A stretch of 64,000 nucleotides of DNA, taken from assembly GCA_016839055.1 (NCBI GenBank), contig JAEKNX010000015.1:59347-123346 (forward strand). The letters run 5' to 3'. The position numbers and the translations under genes were made by a program. This DNA comes from Spirochaetales bacterium. GTDB taxonomy: Bacteria; Spirochaetota; Spirochaetia; UBA9216. The notes beneath the pieces are model-generated. The model did not search any database. It worked only from the letters and a program-made list of their open reading frames with translations, and was not told where the DNA came from. Each line of letters starts with the position of its first letter. Position 1 is the stretch's first letter. This document shows, one piece after another, positions 44,691 to 54,183 of this stretch.

Positions 44691-45623
44691 ATGAATAATG
44701 CTATAAAGATATCTCTCCTCGATGAAGCGTATGATAGTTTTAGAAAGGGCCTATTTGGAGAGTCAGGTAATATATTAGAAAAAGCCCTCTCGATTGATTT
44801 TGAGGATAACAGAATCATATGCGCTCTAAAATGTGCGAATTTCTGGAAAGAAAAAGAAGATAGACTAGAATCTATCTCTGAATACTTTGCCAAGGGTGAA
44901 TTTCTTCTTAAAGAGTGGAAGAACTTCTCCGTTTTCATCGATGGTTTCAGCGAATCGGACGAAAAGTGCCTGAATACAATAAGGCAGTGGTGTTTTGGCA
45001 CCGCGCTGAAGGCATACGAAAAGGTATTCTATGATTCCGGCGGTAATGATTCAGAAATTCTATTCCGAATCGGCCGTTGCTATAAGTGTATCGGAGATTA
45101 TGAGAATGCTTTAAACTTTCTGGAGAGAACATTCAGGCAAAAAAAAGAGGATGCGGCGGTCATTGCCGAACTTGCCGACTGTTACGCGCTTATAAATGAG
45201 GTTAAACCGGCAAAGATATTTTTCAGGGAGGCATTTTTTCTTAATCCGGCGCAGATAGAATTTGCTTTTCTTGAATCGATGATGATTGAAAGGCTTGTTT
45301 CTCAACTGAAGGCTTTGGGAATTTATAAACAGGGAATCAATGAATGGCTGCCTGTCTATGGTGTTATCTATGGAGTTTTTAATATAAAAAGAGAGTTAAA
45401 ACCTCTTGAGCTTGGAAAATTAAAACAGTCGATTTTTTCTTATGAGAATAGATTGGAGGAAAATGATGATGCTCTGCCTGAGATAGAACCCAGGCTGCTG
45501 AATTCATATTTCAGGCTGATTGACCATTATATATGTGTCAGTGAGTCGAGAGAAAAAATTGAAGATATTTTAAGAAAAGTAAAAAGACTCAATAATGAGA
45601 TCTTTATGGAGTATATTAACTAG
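44691..45623 (+). CDS. TPR-like cytoplasmic protein
   Basis: This 310-residue protein has no signal or membrane segment and consists of helical repeats of TPR type (ILFRIGRCYKCIGDYENALN, VIAELADCYALINEVKPAKI). It lies 13 bp before the long greA gene and shares its promoter. I infer a role connected with GreA's own helical N-terminus, but there is no direct evidence. The start codon is nearly at the predicted transcription start. Confidence 0.7.
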   Translation: MNNAIKISLLDEAYDSFRKGLFGESGNILEKALSIDFEDNRIICALKCANFWKEKEDRLESISEYFAKGEFLLKEWKNFSVFIDGFSESDEKCLNTIRQWCFGTALKAYEKVFYDSGGNDSEILFRIGRCYKCIGDYENALNFLERTFRQKKEDAAVIAELADCYALINEVKPAKIFFREAFFLNPAQIEFAFLESMMIERLVSQLKALGIYKQGINEWLPVYGVIYGVFNIKRELKPLELGKLKQSIFSYENRLEENDDALPEIEPRLLNSYFRLIDHYICVSESREKIEDILRKVKRLNNEIFMEYIN

Positions 45624-45636
45624 TCAGGAGCGAATA

Positions 45637-48330
45637 ATGTCCGCAGATTGCGTAAAAACTATTAATGAGATTCTTAATGAAGAAAAATGGACGCGAGCAA
45701 CTCTCAATAATTACACAATTAATAATTTTAAAGAACTTGATGCCTTAATTAATCAGGCATATGAAGATGAATTACAGGCTGATGTAAAAGAATTGTGTGA
45801 TGAACACCTTACACATACGAAAAACAGTATTATTGCACTATACATTTCCGGCATCCTCAGCCTGCGCCGTCAGATGATCGATGATAGTAACCTTGTTCTT
45901 CTTATCACAATTTTTGCTGATAATCACAAGTGGAATATAGTAGAATTTCTGTGTAACAGGATTCTTGAATTCGGAGAGAATAAATATGCTCTCCGAACCC
46001 TTGCCGATTGTTACGAGAATGAGAATGAAGATAAGAAAAAACTAGAGGTCTGGGAAAGATTAATCAAGGTGGATTATGAAGAAGCCGAGATTGTTAAAAT
46101 TCTCGCGGACAAGCGCGAAGAGGCAGGCGATATAGACGCCGCCGTCGAGCTGTATAAGAAAGCGATTCACAGATTTATCAACAAGAAACTTTTCAGCAGC
46201 GTGAAGGAAATATGGGCAAAACTCATCGCCTACTCTCCCGAAGAAATTGACTTCTTTGACCATGTTGACCGTAAAGTCAGCACAATAATCAGCACCGAAC
46301 GTGCCTCCCAGCTTCTTGAAGAACTGTATACTTATTACAAGAAACAGGAGAACTGGAGCAGATGTATTGATATTCTCAAAGAGATACTCGTGTATGATTC
46401 AAAGAATACCTGGGCGAGAAAAGAAATAACTGACTGTTATAAGGCTAAATACAGTTTTCACAGCCAGCTGGATGAATATGTCCGACTCTCAAATTTAAAT
46501 CAGAGCTGGCGTAATGTCCATGACGCCATTGCTGATTTTGAAAAACATATTTCTTTCGACATCGGCAGCTTTGTAAGTCATAAAACCTGGGGAATAGGTA
46601 AGATTAATAAAATCAGCGGTGATGAAATATCGATAGATTTTGTTAAAAAAAGAGATCATACAATGTCGCTGAAAATGGCGGTCAATGCCCTCACGAGTCT
46701 TGCTAAAGATCATATTTCGGTTTTAAAAGTAAGAAAGAAAAAGGATGTCCTTAAAGAGAAGATTAAGAAGGACATTCCCTGGGCGCTCAAGATAATAATC
46801 AAGAGTTTTGACAACGCGGCTAACATGAAACAGATTAAGGCCTCCCTTGTCCCCAGTGTCCTGACTCAAGGTGAATGGTCCAGCTGGAGTACTTCCGCGA
46901 GAAACATTCTGAAAGAAGATCCTGTCTTTGGAAACCATCCTGATAAGGCTGATGTTTTCATGGTAAGGGAAAAGCCGATATCAAAAGAAGAAAAGCTTTA
47001 CAACAAGTTCAAGGCCGAGAAAAATTACTTTAACAAGATTAAAGCGCTCGAAGATTTCATAAAGGTAAGCGACCCTGAATCAGATTATTTCAACGAGATG
47101 TTTTCCTATTTCGCTAATCTGCTTAAATCATACACAGTAGCAAGTGATCAGGTTGTAGCGAGCTTTTTTGTTATTAAAAAATTAGTAAAAGAGTACCCGT
47201 TTCTGAACTCGAATGAATATAATCTCAATTTTCTTGATATGATGGCAACCGTAGAAGATCTTGAAGCAGTATATGTTGGTATTGATAATCCTGAGATTCG
47301 CAGATTGTTTCTCATCGAATTAAAGCAGCAGGAAGACTGGCCGGAAATCTACGTAAAGCTTTTCCCCAAGTCTATGTCCACTTCAATTATTGATGAACTG
47401 GCTTCTTCAGGTTACAAGGACAAGATTGAGGCACTCTTTAATAATATTTCGGACCGTTACCGTGAATTACGCGAAGCATTTATCTGGATTGTCAAGAATT
47501 ATGTGACTGAGAAATGGTGTGAGAAACATGGTATAAAATATGAGAAAATTCTGATTAATATGATTCACCTTCTTGATATAACCTTTCGCGAGATTTCCGA
47601 TAAACGTGATGTCAGCGACAATAGAAGACTTAACAAGCAGATTCAGACATATTTAATCAAGGATACTAAACTTGGAACGTACATTGAATCGGCTGATGAA
47701 GATTCAGTAACAAGACTCTATACACTAATTTCCGATGTTAAGGACCTTGATCCTGCAATTAAAATGGTACTCAAGGACATGATTAAAAAGCGGTTCGATG
47801 AATTTAAGTTCTATGACGAGAAAGCTTCAAAGGCAAATATCAAGAAAGCGGTCAGAGGGCTTCTCGTTACAGAGAAAGCTTTTAAGGCCAAACAGAAGGA
47901 ACTCAAAAATATTCTCGAAGTTGAGATCCCCGCTAACTCAAAGGAAATAGGGGCCGCTATTGATTTAGGCGACCTCAGTGAAAATGCTGAATACAAGGCT
48001 GGAAAAGAAAAGCAGGAGCTTCTTCAGATATCTGTGGGGAAACTCAGAGAGGATCTTGAGAAAGCACAGATAGTTGACCCCAAGAATGTAAAATCCGTGA
48101 AGGTTGCCTTCGGTGTCACGGCTGCACTTAAAAACAATATTTCAGGAAAGAAAGAATCCTTCTCCATCATGGGGCCCTGGGAATCTAATCCTGCAAAGAA
48201 TGTTATATCCTATCAGTCACCTTTTGCCGGAGAACTTCTTGGACATACCGTTGGAGAGAATCTTAAATTCGTAATAAACGAAAGGGAATATGACTATCTG
48301 ATTGAGGATCTCACATTAGTAGATTTCTGA
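45637..48330 (+). CDS. greA: extended transcript cleavage factor GreA
   Basis: The 897-residue protein carries a normal GreA (about 160 residues) at its C-terminus. It has the antiparallel coiled coil with the acidic tip DLSENAEY at about 777-784 and the FKBP-like domain with GPWESNPAKNVISYQSPFA. Some 700 residues of helical, TPR-like sequence precede it, including a CarD-like or Tudor-like motif HKTWGIGKINKI near 325. GreA rescues backtracked RNA polymerase by stimulating cleavage. The long form is characteristic of spirochaetes. CAGGAG precedes ATG 45637; an upstream frame adds 14 codons overlapping the previous gene. Confidence 0.92.
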   Translation: MSADCVKTINEILNEEKWTRATLNNYTINNFKELDALINQAYEDELQADVKELCDEHLTHTKNSIIALYISGILSLRRQMIDDSNLVLLITIFADNHKWNIVEFLCNRILEFGENKYALRTLADCYENENEDKKKLEVWERLIKVDYEEAEIVKILADKREEAGDIDAAVELYKKAIHRFINKKLFSSVKEIWAKLIAYSPEEIDFFDHVDRKVSTIISTERASQLLEELYTYYKKQENWSRCIDILKEILVYDSKNTWARKEITDCYKAKYSFHSQLDEYVRLSNLNQSWRNVHDAIADFEKHISFDIGSFVSHKTWGIGKINKISGDEISIDFVKKRDHTMSLKMAVNALTSLAKDHISVLKVRKKKDVLKEKIKKDIPWALKIIIKSFDNAANMKQIKASLVPSVLTQGEWSSWSTSARNILKEDPVFGNHPDKADVFMVREKPISKEEKLYNKFKAEKNYFNKIKALEDFIKVSDPESDYFNEMFSYFANLLKSYTVASDQVVASFFVIKKLVKEYPFLNSNEYNLNFLDMMATVEDLEAVYVGIDNPEIRRLFLIELKQQEDWPEIYVKLFPKSMSTSIIDELASSGYKDKIEALFNNISDRYRELREAFIWIVKNYVTEKWCEKHGIKYEKILINMIHLLDITFREISDKRDVSDNRRLNKQIQTYLIKDTKLGTYIESADEDSVTRLYTLISDVKDLDPAIKMVLKDMIKKRFDEFKFYDEKASKANIKKAVRGLLVTEKAFKAKQKELKNILEVEIPANSKEIGAAIDLGDLSENAEYKAGKEKQELLQISVGKLREDLEKAQIVDPKNVKSVKVAFGVTAALKNNISGKKESFSIMGPWESNPAKNVISYQSPFAGELLGHTVGENLKFVINEREYDYLIEDLTLVDF

Positions 48331-48345
48331 TAATTCGGAGATGAT

Positions 48346-50097
48346 ATGAAAAAAAGTATAATTCTGATTTCACTCTTGGTATTAATTCTGTCGGTTCCGC
48401 TTTTCGGTTCCGACAGAATAGATATGATTGTTCTGCTCGATAATTCAGTAAGTGTTCTGCCCTATTATGACGAGATACAGAATTCTCTTCTGGGGCGGAT
48501 TGTTTCTGAACACCTTGCACCCGGCGACAGTTTCAGCCTTATTACTTTTGCTGATACTCCCGAGGTCGAAGTCTCCCGTGAAATCCGCGGCCGGGACGAT
48601 ATAGAGAAAATTCTCGCATATTCCCTTCTTCTGCAGCCGATGGGAACCCATACGGATCTCATTATGGCGCTGCGTTTTCTCTACAGATATACCCTTGATC
48701 TGCCGCTCAATAACAGAAAGAAAATTGTAATCCTCACCGACGGTATTCATGATCCGCCTGAGGGTAGTCCGTATTTTCACCGGAGTTCGGATGAGACGCG
48801 GAAGGAAATACAAAAAGCAGCCGAGGATATCCGCCGTCAGGGATGGGATGTCTCGATCGTTGAAATGAACAACCATCCCCTACCCGAGTTTCAGGCCGAT
48901 TTCGATGAAGATGCCGTGTTGCAGGATTCTCATGAAGATGCCGTGTTGCAGGACTCTCATGAAGATGCCGCGGTTCAGGACTCTCATGAAGATGCCGTCC
49001 AGGATGAGAATAGACTGAATGTGATGGATGAAGTAGCCGCTTCCATCGGCACCAAACCGGCCCCATTTGACTCAAACGAAGAGGATATGGCTGGAGTGGC
49101 ACTCGGAACCCCTCTTGTTAGTTTCCCATCCCACCTGGGTACTTTTTCAGGTAACCTGAGTGTTCCGCTGAATATTCAAAACCGGTCAAATAAAGCAGTC
49201 TTTTTTAGTATTTCGAAGGCTAAAGTTGCAGCAGGAGATCTCCTTAAAAAGAAAGTATCCGTTGAGATAGGCCCCGGAGATACAGAGAAAATCTCGATTG
49301 AGCTGGTTCTTCCTGACGGTCTTCTCGAGGGTGAACAGCATCTGACCGTTAAGCTTGTTCTTGTTGACGGGGAAAGAATAAGTCCTGATACTCTTGATCT
49401 GAAATTCTACTATCAGCCTAAAAAAGGCTTGATTGGCAACGTGGATAAAATAATGGATTGGAAGATCCTTGCCGCTCTTATTGCCTTGATGGTCGCTGTT
49501 ATCATTATTATTATTTTAAAGAAAGCGTCATCATCCGGAATCTTTTCAATGAAGGCAGCCGAGGATGAGACCATCCCTGCCCGCTTGGATGGAAAAGCTA
49601 TAATTCACACCAGGCTTGATGAAGAGCAGGTTGAAATCAGACATCACGAAGAAGATCTTGCCGTCATGAGTCTGACTAATCCCGATTCTTCGGATGAAGT
49701 TCATATTGTTAAGAAAAACCGGCCAATTCATATGTTTGTCTTCGGTCAGAACACCAAATCAGGTGTATCTAATGTCAAATGGCTGGGAATACACCGAAAG
49801 CGCACTATAGGTGGCTCGTCGCAATGCTTTTTCAGAATATTCTTAGTGAAAGTGCCGCCTGTTATAGCCGAGATTGAATGTTCGGGTGATGAGTTCATCT
49901 TTCACCCCAAGGCGCTGGGATTTTTCCCTGAGCTCAAGGGATCATTAAATCCCTGTCTGAATAAAAGAATCAAGGTTGTCACACCAGATGATAAAATATT
50001 TTTCATCGAGTTCAGGCAGTGGGTTTCGAAGCTGGAACAACTTAACCGGCTTCTTACAATGACAAAACAACCGGGTAAGCCGGACATGGATTTCTGA
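48346..50097 (+). CDS. exported vWA-domain protein with tandem repeat linker
   Basis: The 583-residue protein has a signal peptide (about 1-22) and a von Willebrand A domain (about 26-185). The metal-ion site is complete: DNSVS (32-36), Thr in GTHTDL and Asp in LTDG. A linker with 9-residue repeats (EDAVLQDSH) follows at about 188-218. Next come a beta-sandwich-like stretch, one transmembrane helix (about 368-388) and a cytoplasmic C-terminus of about 190 residues. This orients the vWA domain outside the cytoplasmic membrane. The partner is unknown. An inverted repeat lies in the signal-peptide codons. Confidence 0.8.
   Translation: MKKSIILISLLVLILSVPLFGSDRIDMIVLLDNSVSVLPYYDEIQNSLLGRIVSEHLAPGDSFSLITFADTPEVEVSREIRGRDDIEKILAYSLLLQPMGTHTDLIMALRFLYRYTLDLPLNNRKKIVILTDGIHDPPEGSPYFHRSSDETRKEIQKAAEDIRRQGWDVSIVEMNNHPLPEFQADFDEDAVLQDSHEDAVLQDSHEDAAVQDSHEDAVQDENRLNVMDEVAASIGTKPAPFDSNEEDMAGVALGTPLVSFPSHLGTFSGNLSVPLNIQNRSNKAVFFSISKAKVAAGDLLKKKVSVEIGPGDTEKISIELVLPDGLLEGEQHLTVKLVLVDGERISPDTLDLKFYYQPKKGLIGNVDKIMDWKILAALIALMVAVIIIIILKKASSSGIFSMKAAEDETIPARLDGKAIIHTRLDEEQVEIRHHEEDLAVMSLTNPDSSDEVHIVKKNRPIHMFVFGQNTKSGVSNVKWLGIHRKRTIGGSSQCFFRIFLVKVPPVIAEIECSGDEFIFHPKALGFFPELKGSLNPCLNKRIKVVTPDDKIFFIEFRQWVSKLEQLNRLLTMTKQPGKPDMDF
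48385..48419 (+). repeat. inverted repeat in the vWA gene's signal-peptide codons
   Basis: ATTCTGTCGG (48385-48394) is exactly complementary to CCGACAGAAT (48410-48419). The 15-nt loop contains a further CCG/CGG pair flanked by TT on each side. It lies about 40 nt after the start codon and has no T-run. Confidence 0.75.
48907..49002 (+). repeat. 27-bp tandem repeat, about 3.5 copies
   Basis: Units begin with GAAGATGCC at 48907, 48934, 48961 and 48988, exactly 27 bp apart, keeping the reading frame. The first three are almost identical. They encode the acidic linker after the vWA domain and could vary in number between strains. Confidence 0.9.
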
Positions 50098-50098
50098 T

Positions 50099-51460
50099 TT
50101 ATAGATTCTCCAAAGCCGAGAGCGCTGCTTTTCGGACAGCATTATTAACACCCTCTTTCGTAAGAGATTCCAGCCGCTCTTTCTGATCCGATATTCGGTT
50201 AAGCTGAACTCCGCGTACTCCGTAAATTTTAATTGCCACATCGTTGTGATCCAGCATCCTGGCAAATATTTCCTTAAGACCGGGATGCTCAGCCTTGCTA
50301 AGAAATTTACATGTGTAGGAGAGAATGACGGAGGAATCCTTCTCCCATTCCTCGGCAACCACTTTCTTGATAATCTCGAGGGAGGCCTGAAGATCTTTTT
50401 CGATTATTATTTCTGCCGCCTTCGTCCTTATTGACTGAGCCGTAGTATTTTTTGAATAAATATCTTGAAGAAAATCAAGCCCTTCTCTTCCGCCTATCTC
50501 CCCTATGGCCGCTATTGCAGCGAGTTTTACGTTGTTCTCAGGGTCTTTTTTTGCCTTGTAAATCAGAATACCCACCGAATCGATGCTTTTTTTCTTTCCG
50601 AGGGCCTCGGCCGCGGCAACCCTCACCCTCCAGAAGGAGTCTCTGAGTGCCTGAATTATAGTTTCCTCAACTCCGGCTGAATCAAAACCAGCTAGTGCCT
50701 TGATGGCATATGCCCTTAGATAGGTGTCTTTATCGATGAGGGCCTTATTAATAGCCGGCAGAGCATCCTCGTGCCGGATCTTGCCGAGAGCCTCACAGGC
50801 GGTCCAGCGCCACGACTTTTCCTCATCGACATCCTCAAGTATCTCAATGAGGGTATCCAGCGCACTCTCAGACTCCATATCGCCCAGAGCCCTGATAAGG
50901 GATGGTTTGAGTTCATCTGGAAACTCATCATCATCGAGGTAATCAAGAAGAAGTTGAGCGGTTTCCTCGGAGCCGCATTTTCCAATAGCGGCAATAGCGG
51001 CCGACGCCAGGCTTTTATTCTCATGATCAAGAAGCTTCGAAATCAGCTGCTCAGAATCTTTACCGGGATATTCGGAGATATATCTGAGGGCGGAAGACAG
51101 GGTGTCATAATTTTGATCTTCCCAGTTGCCGAGGATCTTTTCAGCCGAGGGGACGGCATCTGGATATTCGATGGAAATGAAATATTCTACCGCCGCCTTC
51201 ATGATATCAGGATTTAGGGTGCTAGCGTAAATAGCACCTACATCAGCGCTTAGTTCTTTATTTTCCTCGTCCTGAAGTTTAGCCAGAAGGCTGATGAGTT
51301 CGGAATCAATACCGTACTTAAGTATCTCCCGTCTTTCCTCATTTAGAGATTGAATTTCATCTTTTTTTTCATCAGCCGCCGGCTGGGAGGTTTCCTCAGC
51401 AGTAATGGAAAAGGAAAACAACATAAACAGTACTGATATAAAAATGATTATTTTTCCCAT
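50099..51460 (-). CDS. exported HEAT-repeat protein
   Basis: This 453-residue protein has a signal peptide (ending SITA). The body is built almost entirely of HEAT/PBS-lyase-type helical pairs of about 31-35 residues (AIAAIGKCGSEETAQLLLDYL, RALGDMESESALDTLIEIL, ALGKKKSIDSVGILIYKA, AIAAIGEIGGREGLDFLQDI). It is a periplasmic interaction scaffold of unknown partner. GAGGAAGAGG lies upstream of the ATG. It ends 1 bp from the convergent vWA gene and is downstream of murJ. Confidence 0.8.
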   Translation of the reverse strand: MGKIIIFISVLFMLFSFSITAEETSQPAADEKKDEIQSLNEERREILKYGIDSELISLLAKLQDEENKELSADVGAIYASTLNPDIMKAAVEYFISIEYPDAVPSAEKILGNWEDQNYDTLSSALRYISEYPGKDSEQLISKLLDHENKSLASAAIAAIGKCGSEETAQLLLDYLDDDEFPDELKPSLIRALGDMESESALDTLIEILEDVDEEKSWRWTACEALGKIRHEDALPAINKALIDKDTYLRAYAIKALAGFDSAGVEETIIQALRDSFWRVRVAAAEALGKKKSIDSVGILIYKAKKDPENNVKLAAIAAIGEIGGREGLDFLQDIYSKNTTAQSIRTKAAEIIIEKDLQASLEIIKKVVAEEWEKDSSVILSYTCKFLSKAEHPGLKEIFARMLDHNDVAIKIYGVRGVQLNRISDQKERLESLTKEGVNNAVRKAALSALENL

Positions 51461-51463
51461 AGA

Positions 51464-53014
51464 TTACCTCTTCCTCGAAAGAATATCCTGTAACATTTCG
51501 ATTCTAGTGATTTTATACATCGAAAGAATCAGTATTACGCTTCCGATGAATCCGCCTGCCAGAATCAACAAATTCCGGAGCGAGCTTCCGTCCATCCACC
51601 AGCTTCCTGTAAAATGTTTCAGAATGAGGAGGAATAGGATTAGAGGCAGCATCGACAGGCCGATCTTACAGAAAGTCAGCATAATTTTACGAACATCAAT
51701 CCCGCCTAGACGCCTATTAATCAGAAATAAGAGAATTATAAGGCCTAGGGTGAAGGCAATAGTATTTGCAAGGGCGAGACCGCTGACTCCCAGTCTGGTA
51801 TCTTTAAGCCATAGGGAAAAAATAATATCCACTAGGGCAACAATTCCGGTAATTGTGAACGGAATGCGGTAGTTTCCGTCAGAATAAAAGTACCTCTGAA
51901 GAAAATTATAAGCCCCGGTGCTGAGCAGACCGAGACTGTAGGCAGTTAAAACCCCCGCAGTCATATTAGTATTTTCGGCAGTAAACATGCCGCGCTGAAT
52001 GGTTAGGCTGATCATCTCGCGGCCAAATATAGACAGAAAAATTGCCGATGGAATGAGCAGAGCTGCAAGATATCGGATGCCGTACTGAATTGTATCCTTG
52101 AGTCCGTCATGATCGCCAATACCAATCTGCCTGGACATCTTTGGAAACAGCACGGTGGAAATTGACGCAGAGAATATGCCGTATGGAAACTGCCAGTATA
52201 CAATAGCATTGGTCAGGGCCGATGTACTGCCCTCCGATAGTCCGGATGCAAAACGAAACGCTATTGTCTGAGTAATAGTCAGGATCGAACTGGTAGCCAG
52301 CACAGGCAGCCATTGCTTAATTATTTTCCTGAATTTCTTGTTTCGAAATGAAAAATTCGGTCGGAAGTCGAATCCGTATTTTTTAAACTTCGGAATTTGA
52401 AAGATTATCTGGGCAGCGCCGCCTCCTAAAACTCCGAGAGCCATTGAGAAAACCCCAAGCTGCTTATGAAGGAATATTATTGAGCCTATGACCGATACCG
52501 AAAAAAGAATCGGAGTGACAGCTGGTATTAGGAAATGATTTGAAGAGTTCAGCGCTCCCATTATTACCGCGCTGATGCTGATAAAAAGTAGATAATTAAT
52601 AAACCATCTAAACAATCTCACTGAAAGATCAATCTGCCACTGTTCGGTAAAATCAGCCAGCACTAGTCCAATAAGAGGTTTGGCAAAGATTATGCAGAGT
52701 ATACAGAACGGCAGCAGGAGGACAAACTGAAACGAAAGTAGATTACGGACTATCATCACTGGTTCTGATTTGTCTACAGGATTCCTGACTATTGATTTTG
52801 ACAGAACCGGAATGAAGGCGGATGAGAGTGCGCCTTCCGCCGAAAGTTTTCGGAGATTATTTGGAATCGAAAATGTCAGATTTATGACATCCGCTATTCC
52901 TCCGGCGCCGAAAAGTGCTGATATAACTGCTATTCTAACAAATCCGAGAATACGGGATGCCAGGGTGCAGATCATCACAGTTAATGCGGATCTTGCAGTA
53001 CTTTTCTCAGCCAT
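51464..53014 (-). CDS. murJ: lipid II flippase MurJ
   Basis: MurJ moves lipid II across the cytoplasmic membrane for peptidoglycan synthesis. The 516-residue protein has about 14 transmembrane helices. It shows family segments such as RILGFVRIAVISALFGAGG (about 20-38), NNLRKLSAEGALSSAFIPVL, and a late RYFYSDGNYRIP. The length is typical. It lies 2 bp after tgt and 3 bp before the HEAT gene. Confidence 0.93.
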   Translation of the reverse strand: MAEKSTARSALTVMICTLASRILGFVRIAVISALFGAGGIADVINLTFSIPNNLRKLSAEGALSSAFIPVLSKSIVRNPVDKSEPVMIVRNLLSFQFVLLLPFCILCIIFAKPLIGLVLADFTEQWQIDLSVRLFRWFINYLLFISISAVIMGALNSSNHFLIPAVTPILFSVSVIGSIIFLHKQLGVFSMALGVLGGGAAQIIFQIPKFKKYGFDFRPNFSFRNKKFRKIIKQWLPVLATSSILTITQTIAFRFASGLSEGSTSALTNAIVYWQFPYGIFSASISTVLFPKMSRQIGIGDHDGLKDTIQYGIRYLAALLIPSAIFLSIFGREMISLTIQRGMFTAENTNMTAGVLTAYSLGLLSTGAYNFLQRYFYSDGNYRIPFTITGIVALVDIIFSLWLKDTRLGVSGLALANTIAFTLGLIILLFLINRRLGGIDVRKIMLTFCKIGLSMLPLILFLLILKHFTGSWWMDGSSLRNLLILAGGFIGSVILILSMYKITRIEMLQDILSRKR

Positions 53015-53016
53015 CC

Positions 53017-54156
53017 TCAGCCGGCCTTACCTGTTGAATTTTTCGAATTGTAATTCTTCAGGAAGCCAGCCTTGAAAGCCATGAACTCTCCCTTTCGGAT
53101 GCTTTCCCGGATATTGACAACAAGATTATTCAGGAAATGAAGGTTGTGCTCAGAGGCCAGCATGGGACCGAGCATCTCTCCCGCCTTGAAAAGATGTCTT
53201 AAGTACGCCCGTGAGTAATCAGTACAGGCATGGCAGGTGCATGTGGAGTCTATTGGTTCATGTGAGGAGGCGTGAACCGCCTTCTTGAGAGATATTGTGC
53301 CTTCAGGAGTGAATACAGTACCGTTACGGGCAATTCTGGTTGGAAGCACGCAGTCAAAAAGATCTATCCCGTTCTCGACTGCATCGAGAATATATTCCGG
53401 AGTGCCGATGCCCATCAGGTAGCGCGGTTTTTCTACCGGCAGAAACTCTGCTGTATATGATAGAAAGTCACGGAACTGATTGTATTCCTCTCCGACTGAA
53501 AGACCGCCGATAGCCGTTCCCGGCAGATCAAGCTCAACTATTTCCTCGGCGCTTCTCTTACGAAGATCCTTGTAGAAGTTTCCCTGGACGATTCCGAAAA
53601 GAACTCCCTCGTAACCCGGCTTTTCCTTCAACCATTCTGTTCGGCTGCGCTCTGCCCATCTGGTGGTCAACTCGAGCGCCTCGAGTGCTTTCTTATAGGT
53701 TATCTCCGGCGGCGTGCAGACATCGAGCTGCATCATGATATCGCTCATGAAGGCTTTCTGAAGCTGTACTACCTTTTCCGGAGTCAGTGTGTGATAAGAA
53801 CCATCGATGTGTGAACGAAAGTAGACACCGTCCTCTTTTATTTTTCTAAAAGGCGCCAGTGAAAAAACCTGAAATCCACCACTGTCGGTGAGAATATTAT
53901 GTTTCCAGTTGCTGAATTTATGAATTCCGCCGAATTCTTCAATAAGATCCATTCCCGGCCTGAGGTAGAGGTGGTAGGTATTAGCAAGAATTAGCTTAAA
54001 ACCGGTCTTGTCCAGCCTTTCATGATGAAGTGCCTTAACCGCGGCATTTGTTCCGACCGGCATGAAAACCGGAGTCTCAAGGCTGCCGTGAGGAAGTTCG
54101 ATAATACCGTTTCTCGCCTTTGAATCGGAATCGCTATCTGTTATCGTAAAGTTCAA
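53017..54156 (-). CDS. tgt: tRNA-guanine transglycosylase
   Basis: Tgt exchanges G34 for preQ1 in queuosine tRNAs. The 379-residue enzyme has DSGGFQVFSL (about 92-101), GGLSVGEEYNQF, the nucleophile region GIDLFDCVLPTR, and the zinc site CTCHACTDYSRAYLRHL followed by a later His. The start is TTG at 54156 with AAGGAG at ideal distance. A C-terminal Lys/Ser-rich tail is not conserved. Confidence 0.95.
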   Translation of the reverse strand: MNFTITDSDSDSKARNGIIELPHGSLETPVFMPVGTNAAVKALHHERLDKTGFKLILANTYHLYLRPGMDLIEEFGGIHKFSNWKHNILTDSGGFQVFSLAPFRKIKEDGVYFRSHIDGSYHTLTPEKVVQLQKAFMSDIMMQLDVCTPPEITYKKALEALELTTRWAERSRTEWLKEKPGYEGVLFGIVQGNFYKDLRKRSAEEIVELDLPGTAIGGLSVGEEYNQFRDFLSYTAEFLPVEKPRYLMGIGTPEYILDAVENGIDLFDCVLPTRIARNGTVFTPEGTISLKKAVHASSHEPIDSTCTCHACTDYSRAYLRHLFKAGEMLGPMLASEHNLHFLNNLVVNIRESIRKGEFMAFKAGFLKNYNSKNSTGKAG

Positions 54157-54183
54157 TACAATCTCCTTTGGTATTTTGTGTGA

